A stretch of 10,735 nucleotides of DNA, from NCBI GenBank assembly GCA_016297895.1, contig JAEDFS010000060.1:1-10735 (forward strand), in the 5' to 3' direction. The translations under genes and the position numbers were made by a program. Of this stretch, positions 1 to 6,471 are shown piece by piece. The notes beneath the pieces were generated by a model. It did not search any database. It saw nothing but the letters and a program-made list of their open reading frames with translations, and had not been told where the DNA came from. This DNA is from Marvinbryantia sp. GTDB lineage: Bacteria > Bacillota > Clostridia > Lachnospirales > Lachnospiraceae. The stretch's first letter is position 1; each line of letters begins with the position of its first letter.

Positions 1-18
1 AGAGAGGAGAAAGGATTT

Positions 19-1764
19 ATGAGCAAGCTTTACAGAGACGTAACATTGGATCATGTATCAGAAGCCAACATTGGACAGGAATTGAGAGTAGCCGGATGGA
101 TCGAGAATATCCGTGACCACGGCGGAGTATCTTTTCTGGATCTTCGCGATATGTATGCAGTCATGCAGATCGTGATCCGGGATGGAGAACTGCTGAAAGG
201 ACTTCACAAAGAGCAGGCAGTGACGATTCAGGGACTGGTGGAGAAGAGGGACGAGGAGACCTATAACCCAAAAATCCCTACCGGTACCATTGAACTGGAG
301 GCTCGTTCCATTCAGGTGCTGGGGGATGTCTATGCACCGCTTCCCTTTGAAGTACAGACCAGTAAAGAGGTGCGGGAAGATGTCCGTCTGAAATACCGTT
401 ACCTGGATCTGAGAAATCAGAAAGTAAAAGATAACATTATTTTCCGCTCCCGGGTGATTGCATTCCTGCGTCAAAAAATGACAGAGTTGGGATTCCTGGA
501 GATCCAGACCCCGATTCTCTGCGCTTCCTCACCGGAAGGAGCCAGGGACTATATTGTACCTTCCAGAAAGCATAAAGGTCAGTTTTATGCGCTGCCTCAG
601 GCACCGCAGCAGTATAAACAGCTTCTGATGGTGTCCGGATTTGATAAGTATTTCCAGATCGCACCCTGTTTCCGGGATGAGGATGCCAGAGCAGACCGGT
701 CTCCGGGAGAATTTTATCAGCTGGATTTTGAAATGAGCTTTGCCACACAGGAAGAAGTATTCCGGGTGGGAGAGGAAGTACTGACAGCCACATTTGAAAA
801 ATTTGCGCCGGAAGGATACGAAGTGACAAAAGCACCCTATCCGGTGATCAGCTACAAGCAGGCGATGCTGGAATTTGGTACGGATAAACCGGATCTTCGT
901 AATCCGCTTCGCATCATAGATGTGACAGAGTTTTTCCAGAAATGTACATTCCGGCCTTTTATCGGAAGGACAGTCCGTGCGATCCGTGTAAAAGAGAAAA
1001 TGTCCAAGGGATTTCATGAGAGACTTCTGAAATTTGCCACAGGAATCGGCATGGGCGGCCTTGGTTATCTGGAAGTTCTGGAGGATGGCTCCTTTAAGGG
1101 CCCCATCGACAAATTTATTCCTGAGGACTGCAAGGAAGAATTCCGCACCCTTGCCGGTCTGGAGATCGGAGATACAATTTTCTTCATGTCTGATAAAGAG
1201 GAGCGTGCCGCATATTATGCAGGTATGATCCGTACAGAGCTGGGAGAAAAGCTGGATCTTCTGGAGAAACATGCGTACCGGTTCTGTTATGTCAATGATT
1301 TCCCCATGTATGAGAGAGATCCGGAGACCAAACAGATCGGTTTTACCCACAATCCGTTTTCCATGCCGCAGGGAGGCCTGGAGGCTCTTCAGACAAAAGA
1401 TCCTCTGGATATCCTTGCTTATCAGTACGACATTGTCTGCAATGGAGTAGAACTGTCATCCGGAGCAGTACGAAATCATGATATGCAGATCATGGTAAAA
1501 GCATTTGAGATTGCAGGATATGAGGAAGATGTGTTAAAATCAAAATTCGGAGCACTGTATAATGCATTTCAGTTCGGAGCACCGCCTCATGCAGGAATGG
1601 CACCCGGTGTGGATCGTATGATCATGCTTTTAAGAGAAGAGGAAAACATCCGGGAAGTGATCGCATTCCCCATGAATGGAAATGCGGAAGATCTGATGTG
1701 CGGCGCACCCGGCAGAGTGACAGAACAGCAGCTTCGTGAGGCACATATTAAAATCAGAGACTGA
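19..1764 (+). CDS. aspS: Aspartyl-tRNA synthetase, bacterial type, probably non-discriminating
   Basis: Cytosolic class IIb synthetase that charges tRNA with aspartate using ATP. The 581 residues are close to the usual 580-600 for bacterial AspRS. Visible parts are an N-terminal OB-fold anticodon domain (about 1-105), motif 1 ending at Pro165, substrate residues Gln197 and Lys200 in QAPQQYKQ, motif 2 with Arg219 in CFRDEDARADR, a bacterial GAD insertion (about 300-415) and motif 3 with Arg533 in GMAPGVDR. His34 in RDHGG matches the His seen in non-discriminating AspRSs such as that of Pseudomonas aeruginosa, where discriminating enzymes carry Leu. This suggests that tRNA(Asn) is also charged with Asp, which fits gatCAB immediately downstream. 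The motif 2 region has SPGEFYQLD, one residue longer than the E. coli form and like alphaproteobacterial AspRS. The ATG follows AG-rich SD sequence at 4-15. Any upstream leader lies outside the window. Identity is near certain; tRNA specificity is inferred. Confidence 0.97.
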   Translation: MSKLYRDVTLDHVSEANIGQELRVAGWIENIRDHGGVSFLDLRDMYAVMQIVIRDGELLKGLHKEQAVTIQGLVEKRDEETYNPKIPTGTIELEARSIQVLGDVYAPLPFEVQTSKEVREDVRLKYRYLDLRNQKVKDNIIFRSRVIAFLRQKMTELGFLEIQTPILCASSPEGARDYIVPSRKHKGQFYALPQAPQQYKQLLMVSGFDKYFQIAPCFRDEDARADRSPGEFYQLDFEMSFATQEEVFRVGEEVLTATFEKFAPEGYEVTKAPYPVISYKQAMLEFGTDKPDLRNPLRIIDVTEFFQKCTFRPFIGRTVRAIRVKEKMSKGFHERLLKFATGIGMGGLGYLEVLEDGSFKGPIDKFIPEDCKEEFRTLAGLEIGDTIFFMSDKEERAAYYAGMIRTELGEKLDLLEKHAYRFCYVNDFPMYERDPETKQIGFTHNPFSMPQGGLEALQTKDPLDILAYQYDIVCNGVELSSGAVRNHDMQIMVKAFEIAGYEEDVLKSKFGALYNAFQFGAPPHAGMAPGVDRMIMLLREEENIREVIAFPMNGNAEDLMCGAPGRVTEQQLREAHIKIRD

Positions 1765-1787
1765 GTCGAAGAAAAAGGAGACCGGAA

Positions 1788-2081
1788 ATGGCAAATATCA
1801 TATCGGATGAAACCATTGAATATGTAAGTATTCTGGCAAAACTGGAGCTTTCCGAGGAAGAAAGAGAGCAGGCAAAGCAGGATATGGGCCGGATGCTGGA
1901 TTATATTGACCAGTTAAATGAACTGGATACGGAAGGCGTAGAGCCCATGTCTCATGTCTTTCCCGTACACAATGTATTCCGGGAGGACGTAGTGACCAAC
2001 GGGGATGACAGGGAGGCCATCCTTAAGAATGCTCCTGAGGAAAAAGACGGAGCGTTTATGGTACCCCGGACAGTGGAGTAA
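1788..2081 (+). CDS. gatC: Asp-tRNA(Asn)/Glu-tRNA(Gln) amidotransferase subunit C
   Basis: Small subunit of the cytosolic GatCAB amidotransferase. In known structures it wraps around the GatA-GatB interface and stabilises GatA; it has no active site of its own. The 97 residues match the usual 90-100. Recognisable blocks are the N-terminal helix (ISDETIEYVSILAKLELSEE), EPMSHV in the middle, FREDVV, and the C-terminal block NAPEEKDGAFMVPRTVE. The start is supported by a strong SD, AAAGGAG at 1774-1780, 7 nt before the ATG. The gene begins 23 nt after aspS and ends 19 nt before gatA, as in a shared transcript. Confidence 0.96.
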   Translation: MANIISDETIEYVSILAKLELSEEEREQAKQDMGRMLDYIDQLNELDTEGVEPMSHVFPVHNVFREDVVTNGDDREAILKNAPEEKDGAFMVPRTVE

Positions 2082-2085
2082 CCAG

Positions 2086-2093
2086 AAAGGAGG
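2086..2093 (+). promoter_or_regulatory. Shine-Dalgarno that fixes the gatA GTG start
   Basis: AAAGGAGG lies 7 nt upstream of the GTG at 2101. The open frame runs further back into gatC (an ATG at 2005), but that would overlap gatC by 77 nt and add 32 residues unrelated to GatA. The SD position and the numbering of the catalytic residues favour GTG. Confidence 0.85.
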
Positions 2094-2100
2094 AAGACCG

Positions 2101-3588
2101 GTGGAGCTATTAGATCTGACAGCTGTGGAGCTGGGAAAGAAAATAAAAGCGGGAGAAGTGACGGCACCGGAGGCACTGGAGGCCGTCCTGAAAAGAATGG
2201 ATCAGACAGAAGAAACGATCCATGCCTATGTGACGGTAGATAAGGAAGGGGCGAGAAAACGCGCAGCCCTGGTACAGGAAAAAATAGAGTCGGGAGAACT
2301 GACCGGACCTCTGGCCGGAGTGCCGGTGGCAATTAAGGATAATCTGTGTACGAAGGATCTTCTGACTACCTGCAGTTCCAGAATCCTGGAAAACTTTGTG
2401 CCCACGTATACGGCACAGGCAGTGGAGAATCTGGAAAAAGCAGGAGCAGTGATTATTGGAAAGACCAACATGGATGAGTTTGCCATGGGAAGCACTACAG
2501 AGACTTCTGCCTATGGGGTGACAAGAAATCCATGGAATACCGGTCATGTGCCGGGAGGATCCTCAGGCGGATCCTGTGCGGCTGTGGCGGCAGGTGAATG
2601 TTTTTATGCACTGGGATCGGATACCGGCGGATCCATCCGTCAGCCGAGTTCCTTTTGCGGAGTGACCGGAATCAAGCCGACTTACGGCACTGTGTCCCGT
2701 TATGGGCTGATCGCATACGGTTCTTCCCTGGACCAGATCGGGCCGGTGGGAAAAGATGTGACAGACTGTGCGGCGATTCTGGAAGTGATTTCTTCCTATG
2801 ATCTCAAGGACAGTACCTCTTTAGAGCGGGAGGATCTTGCATTTACCCAGGCACTGGTAAACGATGTGAAGGGGATGCGGATCGGGATCCCCAGAGATTA
2901 CCTGGGAGAGGGACTGGATCCGGAAGTAAAAAGTGCCGTGCTGAAGGCGGCGGAAGTATTGAAAGAGCAGGGAGCGATCGTGGAAGAGTTTGATCTGGGA
3001 ATGGTGCAGTATGCGATCCCTGCATATTATACCATTGCCTCAGCGGAAGCAAGTTCCAATCTTTCCAGATTCGACGGAATCAAGTACGGTTATCGGGCAA
3101 AAGAATATGAGGGACTTCATCAGATGTATAAGAGAAGCCGTTCAGAAGGGTTTGGGCCGGAAGTGAAGCGAAGGATCATGCTCGGTTCCTTTGTGTTAAG
3201 CTCCGGATATTATGATGCCTATTATCTGAAGGCACTTCGCACCAAGGCATTGATTAAGAAGGCCTTTGATGAAGCTTTTGAAAAATATGATGTGATCCTG
3301 GGACCGGCAGCGCCTTCTACCGCACCCGAGCTGGGAAAGAGTCTTCAGGATCCGCTGAAAATGTATCTTGGAGATATCTATACGATCTCTGCCAATCTGG
3401 CAGGACTTCCGGGAATGACGGTTCCCTGTGGATTTGACAGCAAGGGACTGCCCATTGGACTTCAGCTTCTTGCAGACTGTTTCCAGGAAAAGAAGATGAT
3501 CCGTGCAGCATATACCTATGAACAGAACCGGGGTTTTAAAGGGGAAATGGCTCCCTGTGCGGCGGAACCGGGAAAGGCGGTGGAGTAA
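2101..3588 (+). CDS. gatA: Asp-tRNA(Asn)/Glu-tRNA(Gln) amidotransferase subunit A (amidase)
   Basis: Glutaminase subunit of GatCAB: it hydrolyses glutamine and releases ammonia, which is channelled to GatB. It belongs to the amidase-signature family. From the GTG start it has 495 residues, close to the usual 485-490. The Ser-cisSer-Lys triad is intact: Lys79 in VPVAIKDN, cis-Ser154 in PGGSSGGS and nucleophile Ser178 in GSDTGGSIRQP. From this start the numbering equals that of Staphylococcus aureus GatA, which supports GTG over the in-frame ATG at 2005 inside gatC. The C-terminal half has typical blocks, such as the one from Gly-Pro-Ala-Ala-Pro near 3301 and the segment LPGMTVPCG. The TAA at 3586-3588 directly abuts the gatB ATG, so translational coupling with gatB is likely. 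Confidence 0.97.
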   Translation: MELLDLTAVELGKKIKAGEVTAPEALEAVLKRMDQTEETIHAYVTVDKEGARKRAALVQEKIESGELTGPLAGVPVAIKDNLCTKDLLTTCSSRILENFVPTYTAQAVENLEKAGAVIIGKTNMDEFAMGSTTETSAYGVTRNPWNTGHVPGGSSGGSCAAVAAGECFYALGSDTGGSIRQPSSFCGVTGIKPTYGTVSRYGLIAYGSSLDQIGPVGKDVTDCAAILEVISSYDLKDSTSLEREDLAFTQALVNDVKGMRIGIPRDYLGEGLDPEVKSAVLKAAEVLKEQGAIVEEFDLGMVQYAIPAYYTIASAEASSNLSRFDGIKYGYRAKEYEGLHQMYKRSRSEGFGPEVKRRIMLGSFVLSSGYYDAYYLKALRTKALIKKAFDEAFEKYDVILGPAAPSTAPELGKSLQDPLKMYLGDIYTISANLAGLPGMTVPCGFDSKGLPIGLQLLADCFQEKKMIRAAYTYEQNRGFKGEMAPCAAEPGKAVE

Positions 3589-5022
3589 ATGGGAAAACAG
3601 TATGAGACAGTCATAGGACTGGAAGTTCATGTAGAGCTTGCTACCAGGACGAAAATTTTCTGCGGATGCTCGACTGCATTTGGAGGAGCACCCAATACCC
3701 ATACCTGCCCGGTATGTACCGGAATGCCGGGTTCCCTGCCGGTGCTGAACCGACAGGTGGTGGAATATGCCATGGCGGTGGGGCTTGCCACCAACTGCCA
3801 GATCAATCAGTACTGTAAATTTGACCGGAAAAACTATTTTTATCCGGATAATCCTCAGAACTATCAGATCTCTCAGCTTTACCTGCCTATCTGTCATGAC
3901 GGCGGGATCGAGATTGAGACAGAAGAAGGGAAAAAGGTCATTGGCATCCATGAGATTCATATGGAAGAGGATGCGGGCAAACTGATCCATGATGAGTGGG
4001 AGGACTGTTCTCTGGTAGATTACAATCGAAGCGGAGTGCCTCTGATCGAGATCGTATCCGAGCCGGATATGAGAAGTGCACAGGAGGTCATCGCCTATCT
4101 GGATAAACTTCGTCTCATCATTCAGTATCTGGGGGCTTCGGACTGCAAGCTTCAGGAGGGCTCCATGCGTGCGGATGTGAATCTGTCGGTGAGAGAAGTG
4201 GGGGCGGAGGCTTTCGGAACCAGAACCGAGATGAAGAATCTGAATTCCTTCCGTGCCATCACCCGTGCCATTGAAAACGAAAAGAACCGGCAGATCGATC
4301 TTCTGGAGTCGGGAGAAGCGGTGATCCAGGAGACCAGACGATGGGATGATACAAAGGGATATTCCTATGCGATGCGTTCCAAAGAAGATGCCCAGGACTA
4401 CCGGTATTTCCCGGATCCGGATCTTGTGCCGGTAGTGATCAGTGATGAATGGATGGAAGAGGTCAGAAGCCGTCAGCCGGAGTTTCGTACCGAAAAGCTC
4501 CTGCGGTATAAGCAGGAATTTGATATCCCCGATTACGATGCCGGGATCCTGACATCCTCGAAAAAAATGGCGGATCTTTTTGAAGCGGCCACAGCAATCT
4601 GCAAAAAACCGAAAAAAGTGTCAAACTGGCTTATGGGCGAGACGCTGCGGATCCTGAAAGAGAAAAACCAGGATGCCCAGGACCTTACATTTTCTCCGGA
4701 AAATCTGGCAAAGCTGATTGATCTTGCAGATGCAGGCGTGATCACCGGGGCAGTGGCGAAGGAGGTCTTTGAACAGATCTTTGAGCAGGATGTGGATCCG
4801 GAGAAATATGTGGATGAAAAGGGCCTGAAGACAGTAAATGATGAAGGAGCTCTTCGGAAAACCGTGGAGGAAGTGATCGCATCCAATCCCCAGTCTGTGG
4901 CAGATTATAAGGGCGGAAAAGAGAAGGCAATCGGATTCCTGGTGGGACAGACCATGAAAAAAATGAAGGGAAAAGCAGATCCCGCTTCCGTGAATAAATT
5001 GCTCAAAGAGCTGCTTTCCTGA
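3589..5022 (+). CDS. gatB: Asp-tRNA(Asn)/Glu-tRNA(Gln) amidotransferase subunit B
   Basis: tRNA-binding kinase/transamidase subunit of GatCAB. It activates the side-chain carboxylate of Glu-tRNA(Gln) or Asp-tRNA(Asn) with ATP and amidates it using ammonia from GatA. The 477 residues match family length. Visible parts are the N-terminal cradle opening with ETVIGLEVHVEL (Glu12, His14), FDRKNYFYPDNP, MEEDAGK at 125-131, GSMRADVNLSV and EMKNLNSF, then a helical domain and a YqeY-like tail ending near GFLVGQTMKKMKG. Cys25, Cys27, Cys40 and Cys43 form a C-x-C...C-x-x-C zinc site that S. aureus GatB lacks but other GatBs have. There is no gap from gatA (TAA then ATG). The only SD-like bases, GGTGGAG at 3579-3585, sit just 3 nt from the ATG, so initiation probably depends on ribosomes finishing gatA. 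An intrinsic terminator follows. Confidence 0.97.
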   Translation: MGKQYETVIGLEVHVELATRTKIFCGCSTAFGGAPNTHTCPVCTGMPGSLPVLNRQVVEYAMAVGLATNCQINQYCKFDRKNYFYPDNPQNYQISQLYLPICHDGGIEIETEEGKKVIGIHEIHMEEDAGKLIHDEWEDCSLVDYNRSGVPLIEIVSEPDMRSAQEVIAYLDKLRLIIQYLGASDCKLQEGSMRADVNLSVREVGAEAFGTRTEMKNLNSFRAITRAIENEKNRQIDLLESGEAVIQETRRWDDTKGYSYAMRSKEDAQDYRYFPDPDLVPVVISDEWMEEVRSRQPEFRTEKLLRYKQEFDIPDYDAGILTSSKKMADLFEAATAICKKPKKVSNWLMGETLRILKEKNQDAQDLTFSPENLAKLIDLADAGVITGAVAKEVFEQIFEQDVDPEKYVDEKGLKTVNDEGALRKTVEEVIASNPQSVADYKGGKEKAIGFLVGQTMKKMKGKADPASVNKLLKELLS

Positions 5023-5050
5023 GCAGACAGGTAAAATTTCATAAAAAGGA

Positions 5051-5085
5051 AAGTATTCCCGGTAACGGTAGTACTTGTATTTTTT
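5051..5085 (+). terminator. Intrinsic terminator of the aspS-gatCAB unit
   Basis: The 5' arm 5051-5061 pairs with the 3' arm 5066-5076 around a GTAA (GNRA-type) tetraloop at 5062-5065. Pairing by hand gives ten pairs, one of them a U-G wobble, and one C-U mismatch. A T-rich run including six consecutive T at 5080-5085 follows at once. It begins 29 nt after the gatB stop and is the only convincing rho-independent terminator I found. No folding energy was calculated. Confidence 0.85.
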
Positions 5086-5103
5086 AATAAGAGTAGATAT
5101 ACT
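5075..5103 (+). promoter_or_regulatory. Sigma-A-type promoter for the lipoprotein-trkA-trkH unit
   Basis: The -35 element TTGTAT (5075-5080) and the -10 element TATACT (5098-5103) are separated by 17 nt, the optimal spacing. There is no extended -10 TG. Predicted transcription start is about 5109-5111, leaving a leader of only about 14 nt that begins at or near the SD AAAGGAG. The -35 overlaps the end of the preceding terminator stem and its T run. Confidence 0.7.
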
Positions 5104-5110
5104 AGATGGG

Positions 5111-5117
5111 AAAGGAG
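5111..5117 (+). promoter_or_regulatory. Shine-Dalgarno that fixes the lipoprotein start at 5124
   Basis: AAAGGAG is 6 nt before the ATG at 5124. An in-frame ATG at 5106 lies upstream of this SD, has no SD of its own and probably falls before the transcription start, so it is not used. Confidence 0.8.
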
Positions 5118-5123
5118 TTTTCC

Positions 5124-6425
5124 ATGAAAAAACGTATAGCTGCTCTTTTTTTTAGTTGTATGATGCTCGTGTTATTTACGGGCTGCAGCCGGGCTTCCAT
5201 GAATGAACAGATTGCAGAAAGCATTGGGACGCTTGGCATGTATGAGAATAACGAACCGGTGGAAACACCGAAAATGAAGGCAGAACGGGAAGTCAGGGAA
5301 GCAAAGGAGAAAGAAGCACAGGTAGTCACTGAGCATGTGGAAAAAGCGAAGAGACTGGCGGCATCTTATGATTATTCCAATGCGCTGGCGGAACTGGCAC
5401 TGATCGACGAAGACTATCAGGATGACGAAGAGGTGATCAGCTCCAAGATCGAGTTTCAGCGCCTTCAGAATCTGATGGATACTTACAGCGGAGATATTGC
5501 TCATTTTTCTGTGAAAAGTCTGGTAGTGGATCCGTCTCTTGCCTATGACAATGATGATATGTCTTATTATTTTAACAACTGGACATTGACAGTCGATGAA
5601 TTTAAGGATATTCTGCAGTCATTGTATGACAATAATTATATTCTGATGGATATCCATGATATCACCATTGATATCCAAAATGAAGACGGCACCACCAGCT
5701 TTGCGCTGAATATGCCCAATGTACCGTCGGATAAGACACCGATCATTCTGTCATTTACGGAAGCCAATTACTATGATTATTATGATGGAAACGGGCTGTC
5801 CACCAGGCTAGTACTGGATGAAAACGGAGAGATCCGGAATGAATATACAGATGCACAGGGGAATACTCTGGTGGGAGCCTATGATGTGATTCCTATCGTG
5901 GATGATTTTGTGGAAGAACATCCGGACTTTTCCCTTCGGGGAGCCAAAGGGATCGTGTCTGTGACCGGATATCAGGGAGTGTTCGGTTACGGGATTGAGA
6001 CCGGTGCAGGAAGTATCAGAGAGATTGCAGAGAAGCTGAAGGAAACGGGATGGCTGATCGCCTGTCAGGGATATGGTAATTCTTCTATGGAAAGTGAACT
6101 GGATTATGATGGATTTGTAGAAGATATGGAAGACTGGCAGAATAAGGTCGGTTCTCTGGTAGGAGATACGGAGCTTCTGATCTATCCTTATGGGGAAGAA
6201 GTGATGACCGGAGGAGCCAAGCAGGAATGGCTCCTGGAGAATGGATACCAGTATTTCTTTGGACTCTGGGCTACGGCGGAGTACAAAGAAGTAAAGAGTG
6301 ATTATGTCCGCCAGACCAGAAGAACGCTGGACGGTTATGACCTTTATTTTTATGGAGACAGCATGAAAGACTTTTTTGATGCGGAAAAGGTACTGAATAA
6401 GGAGGTGCGGCAGCCCTTTGAATAG
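5124..6425 (+). CDS. Predicted lipoprotein with degenerate polysaccharide-deacetylase (NodB-like) domain
   Basis: Predicted secreted, lipid-anchored protein of 433 residues. The signal peptide is MKKR plus a hydrophobic stretch and a lipobox, LFTGC, with lipidated Cys21; the Phe at -3 is slightly unusual. Residues about 50-115 are charged and helical, possibly coiled coil. From about 125 the sequence resembles polysaccharide deacetylase-like proteins of Clostridia. The expected active-site motifs look changed. The strand that normally ends in the catalytic and metal-binding Asp-Asp reads SFTEANYY (210-217). The H-x3-H metal site reads Q-x3-N (Gln315, Asn319 in ACQGYGNSS). The RPPYG-like motif reads IYPYGEE (353-359). 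If this alignment holds, the protein is not a standard zinc deacetylase and may be a binding or structural pseudoenzyme in the envelope. It opens a transcription unit and lies 46 nt before trkA. The lipoprotein call is firm; the fold is moderately supported; the function is unknown. Confidence 0.72.
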   Translation: MKKRIAALFFSCMMLVLFTGCSRASMNEQIAESIGTLGMYENNEPVETPKMKAEREVREAKEKEAQVVTEHVEKAKRLAASYDYSNALAELALIDEDYQDDEEVISSKIEFQRLQNLMDTYSGDIAHFSVKSLVVDPSLAYDNDDMSYYFNNWTLTVDEFKDILQSLYDNNYILMDIHDITIDIQNEDGTTSFALNMPNVPSDKTPIILSFTEANYYDYYDGNGLSTRLVLDENGEIRNEYTDAQGNTLVGAYDVIPIVDDFVEEHPDFSLRGAKGIVSVTGYQGVFGYGIETGAGSIREIAEKLKETGWLIACQGYGNSSMESELDYDGFVEDMEDWQNKVGSLVGDTELLIYPYGEEVMTGGAKQEWLLENGYQYFFGLWATAEYKEVKSDYVRQTRRTLDGYDLYFYGDSMKDFFDAEKVLNKEVRQPFE

Positions 6426-6471
6426 GAGGCGGCAAAGGCACATATAAATAGTTGGGAAACAGGGAGAAAGT

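Noticed and set aside
1..18. T-box or other leader before aspS
   Set aside because: Only 18 nt of upstream sequence, holding the SD, are in the window. Nothing can be said about regulation further upstream.
529..1350. Long minus-strand open frame (273 codons) inside aspS
   Set aside because: It is the antisense shadow of a clear synthetase gene, with no recognisable domain. Other long minus-strand frames, such as 3196-3990 and 5808-6593, are rejected for the same reason.
2005..2100. ATG-started extension of gatA into the end of gatC
   Set aside because: It would overlap gatC by 77 nt and has no SD of its own. The GTG at 2101 has a strong SD and gives catalytic residues at the family's usual numbers.
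4559..4620. Runs of A in gatB that could be programmed slippage sites
   Set aside because: They are ordinary Lys codons (SSKKMAD, CKKPKKVS). The frame continues normally to full family length, with no alternative product or hairpin seen.
5106..5123. Upstream in-frame ATG of the lipoprotein
   Set aside because: It would add MGKEFS before a perfect MKKR signal-peptide start, lies upstream of the SD and probably before the transcription start.
5023..5123. Cyclic di-AMP (ydaO/yuaA) riboswitch controlling trk genes
   Set aside because: Such riboswitches often precede K+ transporters, but this gap is only 101 nt and is filled by the terminator and promoter. The predicted leader is about 14 nt, so no aptamer fits.
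6418..6448. Possible promoter before trkA (TTGAAT, 19 nt, TATAAA)
   Set aside because: The spacing is too long and the -35 sits in the lipoprotein stop codon region. The 46 nt gap is compatible with read-through, so the evidence is too weak to list.
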